Assembly (NCBI GenBank): GCA_019915135.1
Contig: JAHLMK010000020.1
Location: 434,001 to 498,000, forward strand
DNA length: 64,000 nucleotides
Reading direction: 5' to 3'
Source: Strobilurus pachycystidiatus
Taxonomy: Eukaryota > Basidiomycota > Agaricomycetes > Agaricales > Physalacriaceae
Part shown: piece by piece, positions 47,411 through 59,026 of the stretch
Layout: every line of letters starts with the position of its first letter
Numbering within the stretch: position 1 is the stretch's first letter
Made by a program: the position numbers and the translations under genes
The notes under the pieces: model-generated
The model's input: the letters and a program-made list of their open reading frames with translations, nothing else
Told to the model about the DNA's origin: nothing
The model's database searches: none

Positions 47411-50400
47411 TCATTGGGAAAGGAAACTCTAGCAAGAATAGAGACAGCCTAGAAAGTGTATGAGTGTACGCTCCGTGCAAAACATTACCGAGAAACTGAC
47501 CATGGCTGCCCCAGCCACCGCTACATTGGCTTGATCACTGACAGTCATCTTGGAAAGGCCCACAGGGTACCCCGATGAGAGGAGAGACATTATCTCTGTA
47601 AGCTGGAGAGCCGCATCCGTCTGCAGACGTTTCACCGTCTCACAGGTTGAACAACTCTGGATGGTTGGTACCTCCTCAAGAAGTAACCGTGCTCTGACGA
47701 GTACGGATGGGTAATTGTCAAGCAGGGTGTCGTCCAACGTGGGTTTGGATGGGTTGGATAGGCGTGAATCCAGTTTCTCTGTGGGATGGAAAGGTGGAGG
47801 AGCAAGACGGCAGTTCGCATGCAGGCATCGAGCAAGAAGGACCTGATTTTCAACAACAGAGAATTGAGATCCAGAGGAACGCTGTAGGGCCTGGATAGCG
47901 TAATGAGTGTCTGCTGTGCGCTCAGAATGCTGTCCCTGACGGTTGAGGGCAAGGGGACGTGTGACAACACCAAGCGCGGAGGCATAACGGCGCTCATTGA
48001 CCACCTGCACCGTCTCCCGAAAAACAAACCAGGTCATCCCCAGACTATCCTCCACCGCCCCACGAAACGTGTCCACAGACCAAGTGTTAGGATTGACCTG
48101 GGATAGATGCGCAGCCCTAACAAAGATAAACGTCTGGAAATCTGCCAAGCTCTTGGTGGTAGCACGACGAAGTTTTTCCAGCGAGGCCATTTCGAGAACA
48201 GGGCGATACAGACAGAGGTAAATGCATAACATCCACGTCAAACTGGAAGGAATAGGCCAGACGGCCACATCTGTTTTCACAGAGCAGCCTCTCCTCCCTT
48301 TGACAAACATGCCCTGCGTACCGTTAACCAGAATGAAGTTTTTCGGCTTAAGGGGAGTGGATGCGTAGGTGAAGTCAACCACCTGGAAGGGACTCGGGGG
48401 GAGAAGTGACGTGCGACAAAGAGCAGCACAGAACTTGTGCAGAAAGGTCTGTCCTCGATCCAACGCCTGGTGCGCAAGTGTCTCTGATAATGCTTTTGCT
48501 TTAGCAGCGTGAGCGAGCTCAACCTGCAGGTTATGTATGACAGAGCCTGTTACCAAAGTGAAGAGATGCTCAGAAGAGGAGTCGTCGAGCTTTAGATCGG
48601 CAATGCTAATTGCCGCAAGATGCTTCCGAACAAAGCCGGCTGGAAACAGCGTCTCCTGGAAATACTGGAGAAGATCGACGACAGAATTGTGGGCAAGTCG
48701 ATCAAGACACTGAGGCGTCACCGTCGAACTACCATGTTGCGTGGTGACCACAACACTGCCGTCCGCTCTCCAGTCTGCAGATGTGAGAGTGCCTCGCCTT
48801 TCTTCGCGAAGGATGGGACCCAAGGCATGGCGTATGGAACGAAGATGGTACATTTCGTATGAGTTGTCCTCGTTGAATCTGAAAACCAGTCAAACTTTGG
48901 GAGTAGGAAAGCTAGGAGACATGTACCGCTTGATATCCGTCAGGTCAGAAAGCTGGTCCAAGGTCTGGCCGTCTTTGCCGTCAACAAGCTCCTCGACCTC
49001 CTCTGAGGGAAACAGTGGTATATCGGCCACTGGCAATGGCACAGCATTCGCTGAGACCTTGCGCCAGTATATCAGGCCATCAGATCCGCTCTGGAGGATG
49101 CGGGCTCCATGAAGCAGGAGAGCGAACCCAAGCTGGCGCATAGAGCCTAAGATCAATTCCGTGCGACGTGCGGAGGTCCACCGTCCATCACTCCGCAGGG
49201 AGAGGACGATGAGCATGAGCTCCAGGAACGTCCGATTTGAGTTGTCTAACAACCGTGTTCGTTCAGTAAACATGGAAGAGAAGAACCCGTAGACGTGGAA
49301 GCAGATCGTTGATCGGAATGCCCAAAGCTCTGCAAGGGATCGAGTCTCCCCAGAGCGATGCCACGTCTGCACAAGTTGAAGGAGACCCTTCAAGTGATTT
49401 TTGGAGGATGTAGACAGCGGCAGGGCAACCAAGGTTGAAGAGGTGTTCTTGGAGCAACGCCGTAAAGCAAAGGCAAGACATTTGGCCGCATAACGAGCAA
49501 CAACAAGCTGGCTAGCGTGTCCTCTGAGAAGAATTTGTAAGCAAACATTTGTTGCAAGATTTTAGAGTTCATACGAGGTCGAAGTGACATTCATTGCTCG
49601 ATTGGTCACCAGGCTTTCATCCTCCAGACCTTTCCTCGCGATAATTACGACAAGGGACTGCTGCACCAGATACGTGAGGGCGTCCACGAGCTCCTCCAGA
49701 TTGGTGACGTTTGGCGGTTTGGAGAATCGAGAGATGGGTTCGCACATCGAGTGTATGAGCGGTAAGTCCTCCAGAACAGCTGTAACTGTGGATTCAAATC
49801 CAAAAGCCTCCAAGCCAGGAATTACGCCTTTGTACGATTCTGACCGCAGAACAAGCTCCTCATCCTGGTCGACGGCAATGGAGCCTAACCGACTCTCACC
49901 GTCTGCTCCAGTCAAGTGCGCCAACGGAAGGCTGGCTGTGGTCGTCTTTTCGGACGGTGGGGCCGCACATTCGACCACAACATGAAAGCGATCGTAACGT
50001 ATCTTTGTCCCATGGCCATTGTCTCCCTGGATATGTCCCCAAAGAGGTACGGTCAAGGCTGTACGCCACTTTGTTGTTGGGTATGGCTCCGAAAAGCATT
50101 TTTCGAGATGCTGCGCCCAAGTGCTTCTTTGTGAAGAAACCCAACACTCGCAGGCGGTGCAAAAGTGGCTCATCACCGGTGGCGACATTCCTGGTAAGGG
50201 ATAAGGAAGAACGATTCCGGAGTGGAGCGACGAGTACAGCGCCGGCGGCCCTTCGGAAGACAATCCCAGAGACCGGACGTGGTCAAACAGATCCTGAACG
50301 GTGAATTTTCGCTTTTTGTCTGTACGAGAGTCCAGTCTTGACCAAAGCTGTTCCGATGTAAGGAGTGAGTAAGACTCAGTCCTGGCGACAGACGAAGGCC

Positions 50401-51016
50401 CAAGGACGCCTTGGAGTATTGGGCTGTAGTACATCCTGAAGAAAGACAATACGGCACATGCAGTGGTGAATAGCTCATCCCGCGGCACAGCGTCATGATC
50501 ATGCTGACAACGGTAGTGTGTCCTCGTATGCTCGTCCTCGTAGAAGTAGGTTGACCCGTCGCTATCGCGGTTCAGTCTGGGTCCACCATTCCCCGGACGT
50601 TTTCGCCAGTTTTTGATTACGTCGGCGCTGAAGAGCTTTTGAGGTTCTAATTCCTGGGGTGCGCTGCCACGCTCAGTGACTATGCGGAGGAGAACTTAGA
50701 AGGGTGCGCCACAAACATGACGTTGGAACAGAGCTCACACATTTCTTTTTCTTTTTCTGTTGCGTGTCCTTTTCCCTTTCTCATGCCCAAGTCATTTGAA
50801 ACATCTATATTGGTGAACATCAGACTGAGTGTCAAATCAACATGGGAATGTACTTACAGGACGTCTTCTTCGAAACAGGTCCACCCCCGTCGTCCGAGGT
50901 CCGACCTGTAGAATGACATGAGCGACGGCAGCGTACCCGAATGAAGAGCATTCACGTTTGCGTTTCGCGATAGTTGGCCGGAATGCAAAGTCGAGATCGC
51001 CGTTGCCTTCGTCCAT
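47411..51016 (-). CDS. Large unrecognised protein with a CCHC cluster, intact
   Basis: ATG at 51016. Exons join in phase at GTAAGT near 50860 (a long intron follows), at 49574-49524 (GTATGA...CTCAG), near 48940-48890 (GTACAT...TTTCAG) and near 47505 (GTCAGT...GCTAG), giving a protein of about 1,000 residues with no internal stop. A zinc-binding-like cluster reads SHFCTACECWVSSQ then WAQHLEKC. Later parts are helical with hydrophobic segments (FFSSMFTERTRLLDNSNRTF; LTWMLCIYLCLYRPVLEMAS). The spacing of the middle segments (FILVNGTQGMFVKGR ... SSLTWMLCIYLCLYRPV ... FIFVRAAHL) reminds me of the region that precedes the helicase in large fungal RecQ/telomere-linked-helicase-type proteins, but that is recollection, not a match I can verify. 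It is adjacent to and co-oriented with the recombinase. Confidence 0.65.
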
Positions 51017-51600
51017 GTCGCTTTCCTTGTCTGCGGGAAAGATACGAGCTACGTGATGTGTCAAGATGCATCATGAGACGGGCTTCTTTTAGTCTCACCG
51101 GATACTTCACTCTGCCGCACAGAGGGGGCCCTCCTACGCGGAACTACAACACCCACAAATACCATTTTCTGAGGCATTTTTGGTGGGAGGAAAGCGTCTG
51201 ATGTAGACCTCAAAATTGCGCGTTGGGGAGGCTCGGTCGTGAGCAGACCGCGCTTCGGATTTGGGATGTGCAGGCCCTTGTGGTGTGGGTGGGCGGATTC
51301 AGATGTCGGTTTCGGGATGTGGAGAAGGTGCCTATGGGTGCGCTTTTCGTGGAATTTGTGTATGTGGAAAGGACGCTGTGCGTGCGCGCGGCGGCAACAG
51401 GGCGTGGATGCCGCGTACTTGTGCAAAACAGAGTACAGCAAATGTGCGACTAGGACAAACCTTAGTCGACAATATGCGGCTTGCTGGAACAAATCCGAGC
51501 ACAAGCGTAAAGGGGCAGCGGCGAGGTCCAGCGGCGGGCAGGAGACCGGGTGGTACTAAAGGAAGACGTATGCGCCGAGTTTGGCATTGTTAGGCACCAA
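51000..51600. other. No recognisable gene
   Basis: Upstream flank of the large minus-strand gene. The several plus-strand open frames (tryptophan/cysteine-rich) overlap each other in all frames and look spurious. Confidence 0.4.
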
Positions 51601-51619
51601 CTGGGCCAACTTAGCAATC

Positions 51620-52337
51620 GCCTAATTAACGATCCGATCCATCAGCAACCACCGACCACGCTTCCTCACACTGGAGCTTAGCTCCTCCTCCATCTTACGA
51701 GGAGTGGCTTGTGTTTACTGCTCATATCGCGTCCCTGCGCGTCACCCTCGCATCTACCCCATGGCCTAATCCACATTGCCCCCCATTTCCGGAGCCTCCG
51801 TATACGGAAGATGAGATCGCTTCTGCGTCTGTCTTTCTGCAGGAGCGGAGGCATGCCATGCCCTTCACGCGCTCGATCGCTCCCTCACTATGTTCGGCTT
51901 TGCCGATCCCTACACCTGCATACGATGCTCCTTCTGTTCCTCACACACCTACCGTAAAGGCCAGTTTCACACGTCGGGGACATTATCGATCTGACCCCCC
52001 TCTTCCCGCTCCTAATTCAGATCCTGGCCGCCACTACCGTACACCCTCCTCGCGCTCAAAGCCCAGCATTGTTGTCGCCTCCGATACAATGACAGCGGCT
52101 CCTGCCTACCTTATCACGATGATCTTCAGTGCCCCGCTGGGAGATTTGGACGCGCCAACGGTTGGGCGCATCTTGTTGACGCTGGTGGAGGGATTTACTG
52201 TGGAGGATATCTCCCTGGAGGGCGCTTGGCTCACGCCGCAGCGCGATATCATGTGCATCGGTGTGTCCAGTCCAGAGTTGAGGGACCGATGTCTCTCTTC
52301 TCCTACTTTCACTCGCATGTTCTTGGCGTGCTATTAG
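51620..52337 (+). CDS. Hypothetical protein
   Basis: The frame is open from about 51620 to the stop at 52337 and reads DHASSHWSLAPPPSYEEWLV, then PPFPEPPYTEDEIASAS, a proline/serine-rich middle, and an ordered carboxy end with LITMIFSAPLGDLDAPTVGR. The first in-frame ATG is internal, so the true start is probably on an upstream exon. I recognise no domain. It lies immediately 5' of another hypothetical gene on the same strand. Confidence 0.4.
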
Positions 52338-52559
52338 TGTACCATTTTCCAACTCTTCGAATGGCCTCATTTCACATTGCCTTGTTCACTTGACTGGCTT
52401 GCTCTTGGCATGCTATTATCGTACTATATTCAGTCTCACTTCGCTGTTGTTCCTCTCATTGTCTACCTTGTACTGGACAATTTACATTCGCATGATGGGT
52501 GTCATATGCCTATGATCGACGGATATAAAGTTTACAGATGACTGCTGGTCTACATCAAG

Positions 52560-53307
52560 ATGACTGACCACGAAATCGACTCGCCTGGCTCTGACGCGGT
52601 GTGCAGCGACGCCGAGCCCGGCGCGGGCGGCAATGCCGCGCGGAGTACTATGTTCCTACCCTTTGTTGAGGGCAAAACTGCCTGGGGTACTTGGGATGAA
52701 GTGACTGGCTCTTGGATCTATCGCTACTGTGGCGTCAATATTCCCGATCAGTCCCCAGTTCATGACGCGTCCTTGCCTGCTATGGTTGATTTCGATGCCG
52801 CTTGGCCCATTGTCACTTGCGATGATCTCGTAGACGCGTCCCAGGTAGCGTTTGGGCGGTTGCTCACGTCTGCTATGGGCAGCATTGACGGACCGACTGG
52901 GTCCCTCCCTGCCCATGACGGTACGGTCATTCTGGACGTCTCTACCGTGAGGTCTCATTAATTTGGTTGTTGTAGGAGTTCTGGGGATGCCTACAGACGA
53001 CATGGAGGTGGGGGATGACTCCGATGATGAAGAAATGCCGGGGTTGACCCCATGGGAGGCAGATGGCCCGCCTGAACTTCCCGTACAGTCTCCCGCTGTC
53101 CTCAACGAAACCTTGACACGATCGCGTCACTGCGACAATGCTGTTCGCGTCGAGATGCCGGTCAGATATGTTTCCCTTCAAACACCCATCCTCTCCGCTC
53201 TCGATGCGATCTACGTCGACCGGATGGCAAATCATATTTCGGGCGTTGAACAAGGCCCTGTGCAGGGAGAGGATGGAGATATCAATGGTGTGTCTGACAT
53301 GCAATGA
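52560..53307 (+). CDS. Hypothetical acidic protein
   Basis: ATG at 52560 begins MTDHEIDSPGSDAVCSDAEP, continues with FVEGKTAWGTWDEVTGSWIY and DFDAAWPIVTCDDLVDASQV, and stops near 52961. A second frame from 52963 continues DDMEVGDDSDDEEMPGLTPW and ends at 53307. The two probably belong to one gene through a short intron near 52948-52990, although no donor/acceptor pair gives perfect phase. No domain is recognised. Confidence 0.4.
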
Positions 53308-53590
53308 AACTGGGTTGTGCTCTGTACAATAACTTGTCTCGCTTGTGTCCCTTACGATGTAGTTACCATATCATTTATGAATGTTTGTACGCTTTCTATC
53401 TTCCACTTATAACTCGATGCAAGGAGTGAGTCGATTCCCCGGCTTTCTCTGAGCTCGATAACTCTGCTACAGCAGTACTCGCAATCACTCGACGCATCCA
53501 TCAGATCCTTCGGCAATATGTTTGAACTCTTCGTGTCGAGTTCACAGGTTGAAAAGCATATACCATCTGGTGGAATCCCAAGAAAGCACA

Positions 53591-54549
53591 AAAGCCGTCA
53601 ACGTGAATTTTGAGGAGGACTATCAGTTCCCGCCCCAAGGCAGATCTATGAAACTCGTGTACGAGGTATTTTCAATTTTCGCAGTTTGATTGTCTGACAC
53701 GCCGTCTGCCTCTAGGAATGTATCGTACACGTATCCCGGAAGGCCTCAACCTGCTCTCAAGAACGTTTATCTCACCGTCAAACCAGGACAGCTCGTCGTC
53801 GTTGTTGGAAAGAATGGCAGCGGCAAGTCCACGTTGATGAACATCCTCACCACGAGATTTGAGCCGACTTCGGGGGAGATATACATCGACTCCCGCCCGT
53901 TCGCATATCATAATCATACTCAGCTACGCAGCCGGACGTCCATCGTTGGCCAAGAGCACCGGATCCTGCCGTTGTCGGTATCAGAAAGCATCGGTATCGG
54001 AATGCCATCGCGGATAAACGACACTGCGCTGGAGAACGTGAGATCAACGATTTGTATCTACAACATCGCGATCGGAGTGTATCTGGAGGAAAGTGTCAGA
54101 GGCTGACTTTGTGCGCAATCGTTTTCCACTTTCTCTGTTGAACAATAATTAATCATGATTGGTTTATAGAGCGAGGGCGTTCATGAGGATGAACGCACGG
54201 ACGAATGAAGGCCAACCTCTGGTTGACTTTCTCGTCCTCGACGAGCCTATCTCCGCCACGGATGCGGAAGGCGAGAAGAGGATAGTCCAGAATTTCTTGG
54301 AGCAGCGCGAAGGCCGCACCATGGTCTTCGTCACCCATAAGTTCGGACATCTAACGAAAGTTGCTGACCTCATTGTGTAAGTAACGGGCTCATACTTGCA
54401 AGGACAGGCACTGAACGTCTGCGTCCATAGATGTCTAAGGGACGGGGAAATATGTGAGACAGGTACTCATCGACAGCTCATGGCGCTGAGCGGTGAATAT
54501 GCGGGACTGTACCGTGTCCAAGCGGAGCCATGCAACGACAACACACCGT
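53591..54549 (+). pseudogene. ABC-transporter ATPase domain fragment
   Basis: The nucleotide-binding domain of an ABC exporter is present in pieces. NVSYTYPGRPQPALKN leads to Walker A VVVVGKNGSGKSTLMN; the Q-loop reads SIVGQEHRILPLSVSE. The next 130 bases, where the L-S-G-G-Q signature should be, carry no such sequence and include stops. Then RARAFMRM, Walker B VDFLVLDEPISATD and the switch histidine TMVFVTHKFGHLTKVADLIV follow, and an intron near 54377 leads to GEICETGTHRQLMALSGEYA. The membrane domain is absent. Without the signature motif it could not form a working ATP sandwich. Confidence 0.75.
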
Positions 54550-54639
54550 AGATGTAGATTGAGGTAAGGACATGTACGTAGACGAGACTGGCGTGGGCTC
54601 TTCACTATGTAGATCAGAATGGATATAACACTGTCTACG

Positions 54640-56240
54640 AAAAGACAACCTCACATTGAGCCTCAGCGTCAACCGTATGCTCTGCAGGAGCAGCGCAAGC
54701 GTCGTCGCGTTCGTAAACAGAGCATAGAGATCCGTCAATCAGTCCCATAGCAAAAACGGAGCATCCGGACGACGGGCGCGGAGCAGCGCTATCGCGAAGC
54801 CGTTCACAGAAACTGTGGTGAGGTCGGTGGGCTGGGCTATACAGCAAGAGGCTGGTAGGGCGACGTCGACGCGCGCACAGAATCGTTCGAGAATGCTGAA
54901 CGCTTTGTGTTGGTTGTCTGAATGAGGTACAGCTCCAGCCCGGCGCCCATCGCTGGGGCATCGAGGATAAGGCCCTGGCAGATCATCGTGTGCTAGTGTG
55001 TTCGGGCCTTGTCGTAGCTCCAGCGCTTGACGAGGGCGCGAATGAGCGTGGTGTGCGCGTAGATGGAGATTGGCCTATCACGGTGTCTCTTGGTGAAATG
55101 AGCGTTGATCGCATGAACGGGAAAATTGGCTCGGTTTTGGACGAGTCTTGAAAAGGCACGATTCCACTCCCGTTTGGTCATGCCCGGCGTGAAAGCATTC
55201 GCGGCAAAAACTTGCGGTCGAGAGTGCTTTTCGGAGGGACTGGTGAGGCGGGGAAGAAAGTCGAATGAATCGATGTTTGGGGTGGTTGAGCCTTGTGTCT
55301 TTTCAGCTCCTCCCGATAGCATATCTGGTCCTCAATGGCGCCGCCTTACGCGAAAATGCGGAGGCAGTGCTCGAGATGGGAGGCGGTGGAGACGACTCTT
55401 TCGCGGATGGTGCGGTCGGAAAGATAGATGGGGGGATCCGAGGTGACATGGCGGTCGGTCAACATCTTGAAGCGTGGCCTGGCGCGCATCCATGGACTTC
55501 AAGACGGAAATGACCATCTGCCCATTGTCACTCCATTCGACGCAATTGCCGGCCAGCGACCTGAGAAGGAGATTGTCGTACAATTCGTAATGCGCTGGAG
55601 GCAGCGTCGCGACAAGGGAAAGGGGCTGAATGTCGATGAATTGGAGAAGTGTGGTGAGGGTAAACCGGGCGAGATGGAGGTCAGAATGAGAAGACCGGGC
55701 TAGTAGTCATGGAGAACGATGGGGAGACCAGTCTCGGTGAGGTAGAGAAACGGTCCGGATGCATGGTCGGGGCGTCTCAATTTGTAGGCGGCGACGAAAA
55801 GCACGACCACGGTGGCGCGTCTACGATGCGACGAGGTGTGGGATTCTCAGAGCGCAGATCAACGATGTCTGCGATATCCCGCGCATGCACGTCGTCGTAC
55901 CTGCCTTGAGCTGCCTGTGGGATGGCCCGTTCTCGTGGATGTACTGGTGCATTCCTATCCGCTGTCGGGAGTGGACGGCGTCCAGCAGCCTCCATAGCGG
56001 CGCTCCAAAGCCAGTTCCGAGGGCCAGAACAATGCGAGACGTTATGACGCGGTGGGTGCGGTGGCAACCGTGAACGTCGAATGAGGACGGAGTGCTAGGC
56101 TCAATGAGCGCGCGCGCGACGTCCATGTCGCGAACAGTCTTTGCATATTGTGTTATAAGTGGATTCAAGATACAGCCTGTTGCCACTCACTAGTGCCAAA
56201 TTGCTCTGTTCTCTAAGAAAAAAGAGCTCGATGTGAATGT
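54640..56240 (-). pseudogene. Broken hypothetical gene
   Basis: Minus-strand pieces in shifting frames look coding: LNPLITQYAKTVRDMDVAR, LYDNLLLRSLAGNCVEWSDN, MVISVLKSMDARQATLQDVD, and WNRAFSRLVQNRANFPVHAI then RPISIYAHTTLIRALVKRWS. The helical pairs and spacing resemble pentatricopeptide-repeat or other helical-repeat organelle proteins, but I cannot confirm it. Frames change several times without splice sites, so it is probably decayed. The end overlaps the downstream flank of the ABC fragment. Confidence 0.4.
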
Positions 56241-56249
56241 ACTTGGAAG

Positions 56250-57480
56250 AGCTGCAAATGTTTGGTGGCGACACCGATTGGCTTGTCTGCCGAAAGTTCG
56301 GCAAGCGTAAATCTTCTACCTCCGAAAATGCTCTTGCCTGCTTTGAACGTCCCCAGTGCCACAGACCCTCATCTCGTGCATGGTTTTTGGGGGGCAGGAA
56401 GTCGGGACGACGACGAGGAGATATGCGTGGGTGCCTGCGCGCGTAGATCTCAATCTACACAGGCATCAGCAAAAAAGAAAGGTATACACCAATGCACAAC
56501 TCACATATCCAATGAAAAATCAAAACAAAAGATTCACCTTGCGTAGGCGCCCGCCTCCAAGCGCCACGCCCAGCTCGTTCCGGTGGACCCAGCGTACTCT
56601 CATCCATCACGCGGCGGGGGATTGTGCTCTCCGTCGGCGCCGTACTCCATCTGCCCGTCGTACGAGTCGTCGTAGTCTTGCGGACCGCGTGCGGTCCATG
56701 TCGGTGACGCGTCGTGTTGGACTTGGGGACCGTCTTAGCCAAGCCCAGCGGCGGGGCGCAGCCAAAAGCGCCGCGTCCAGAGACCGTCGGGGTCGACGAG
56801 GGGGACGAGAGATGCACGACCTGCGTCAAGCTGGTCGTGGTAATAAAGTACAAAGGCCAGAGCCTCACTCAGGAGTGTTTTCCAAAAGCAGATGACGACC
56901 ATGACGGAACTTGACTGCGACGACGACAGCGAGGAGTCGAGCCACTCCCCTTGCCGTTGGGTGATACGTCGCCGTTGCGCAAGGAAGAATGCGAGTCGAT
57001 CATCTGACGGGATGTGAGAAAACGGACAGCAGACACAGGGAAAGAAGCGGACGGAGGAAACGCTCGTCGACGAGGGTGAAGGCTAAGAAGGCGGTCGAGA
57101 CGCAGTCGCGACCGTAATAATTATAATAGTATGATCCAGATCTTGACCCAGCCCTTGGGCCGAAAATTGTGGAGGAGACTCGACGCAATGCCGGCTCGAA
57201 GGCGCTCCTCCAGCAACTCACAGCGCCCGGCGGGCATCCCGCGTTCGCAGGGCGGATTCGACGCAAGCCGGCTCAGAGGCACCGCTGGATACGAACGGGG
57301 GTGTGCGGCGGAATGAGCGAGGCGGTGGCAGACTGGACACAAAGCCCGCTCAAAGGCAGCTGCCCCACCCCGTCACCTCGCCTTTCCCTGTGTGGTACAC
57401 GACGGGAAGGGGTGGAGTTAGACAAAAGATCCGGCCGTGAAAAAGCAGTGACGCTCCACGTGAGCGTGACACCTCCGCCT
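56250..57480. other. No recognisable gene
   Basis: Open frames overlap on both strands without a consistent chain. It includes the upstream region of the dioxygenase gene. Confidence 0.35.
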
Positions 57481-57491
57481 CTTTTCGAACC

Positions 57492-58687
57492 ATGACCCGG
57501 GGCGGCACTGGCAGTAAGCCGGCTCCGAAATCTGGACCCAAAAAGCGCGCCCGCAAGGCCAAAGAATACCAGTTTACGGAACCAGTCAAGCGACGAAAGC
57601 GCAGTGAGGCTGCGAGACGCGCCCACACAGCGAAATGGGTAGCAGGAGGGGGTGCGGCCCGCGCACTGGAGCAAGCCCGGACCAGCACTAGTAGGTGCTT
57701 TTCTGTGTCTCTTTCTGTGTCTCATGCCCCCTATTTACAGTAACTGAAATCATTGAGCGCAACCCGGACGACCTTGTAGGTCGCAAGAACGACGGCCAAT
57801 TAGTTCGCTCGCTTATGGCAGAGAACTTCCCCGATACTCCGCCTCGAGAGCTTCCCACAATCCAACTCCCTCCGCGCCACAACTATCAGCTAAATATGAC
57901 CCCCGACATGGTTTCCAGCCATCACGAGCGTGGCTTGGTTCACTCGGGCGCAGCTCTCATCCGCCTATTTGGACAGCTTGTTACCCCTCACCAACAGGTG
58001 GACCTCAGAGACGCCTTTCTGAACTTTCTGGCCACCAATCCCACCTGCTCCAACAAGAAGAAGGACAACCGGAGTGAAACACACGCTTGGCATCTTGGGA
58101 TATGGGAACATACCTCCACGGAGGGACCCAAAGTTACTGTCGACAGTCGACAGCGTAAAAGCATCTCCAATGAAAGGGCCGATCTACTCCTTTTGGCTTT
58201 ACGTCCCGTTCTTCACAAAATAGGACTGATCATCCAAAGGGATCATCCCGACATGTGGGAGCGCGCCGTCTGGTAAGAAACTGGCCGCCTCTGCTCAACG
58301 TCACTCACCGTTTTGAGTAGTGCCCACCAACGTGTTATTAATTCTAAACACGTCAAGGCACTGCTGCGAGATCGTCCTGCCTTGGATTTGGGACCGGTGG
58401 CTTTCAGTGTGGCTGTGAAGGAGGGCAGCAGCGAACTGCTGCATGCTGACTTCAGCGACGACTTCAGTCACTTCTCCTACGTGTTCGCAGTGGGAGATTG
58501 GACGGGCGGGGCTTGGAGTGCTCCTCAAACAAAGCAGAGCTACCCTATTGTACGGGGAGATGTTTTGGCGGCTCGTACCCACTTACTAGCCCATTGCAGT
58601 CAACCCCTGCAAGGCCGCCGCTTTGTCTTCACCTTGTTCACAGAGAAGAACCTATTGAAGCATATGAATCTACCCACCGATGTATAA
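57492..58687 (+). CDS. 2-oxoglutarate/Fe(II) dioxygenase-like protein (TET/JBP-like), intact
   Basis: ATG at 57492; exons 57492-57690, 57741-58272 and about 58321-58687 join in phase through GT-AG introns, giving about 365 residues. The amino end is strongly basic (PKKRARKAKEYQFTEPVKRR), suggesting a nuclear protein. The core shows the dioxygenase arrangement: the H-x-D pair in ELLHADFSDDFSHF, YVFAVGDWTGGAW, a turn YPIVRGDVLAARTHLL, the distal histidine in LLAH about 49 residues after the first, and the arginine in GRRFVFTLF for 2-oxoglutarate binding. Basidiomycete TET/JBP-family enzymes, some carried by KDZ transposons, have this pattern and oxidise 5-methylcytosine. I infer that membership from layout only; a prolyl-hydroxylase-like enzyme is the alternative. 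No disabling change is seen. Confidence 0.7.
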
Positions 58688-58699
58688 TATATTGGCGGA

Positions 58700-59020
58700 T
58701 AACAATTCTCTCACGGAGCTGCGCGTATGAGACTCCATCCCTCTGAGAACTTGTGCTGTATGACAGAAAGCAATCCACGTCGCACACAGCTTGACGAAGA
58801 CAAAGTCCCGCGCCCCGCTGAGGGCGGGCTCCGCACACTCAAAAATGGTTATCGGGACGCCCTGGCAGCCGTGCGCCTAAGGCTGAAGTCCTGAAGAACA
58901 AGTATTCCGGAGAGGATAATGACTATGCGGTACTTGTGACGTGGGTGTTGGATCAGTCGATATACTTTAGCTCGGCTCACCTGGCTGGAAAGGATGCAGA
59001 GGCGGACAGATTACTACATG
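58700..59020 (+). other. Short coding-like stretch between genes
   Basis: Two short frames, MTESNPRRTQLDEDKVPRPA (from about 58761) and NKYSGEDNDYAVLVTWVLDQ (from about 58888), look coding but do not join to either neighbour. They may be remnants of another gene. Confidence 0.3.
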
Positions 59021-59026
59021 TGAAGG

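Noticed and set aside
56455..56914. Opposed open frames (137 codons minus, 66 codons plus)
   Set aside because: Neither shows a motif or splice-compatible neighbours; the minus frame is Thr/Arg-rich low complexity.
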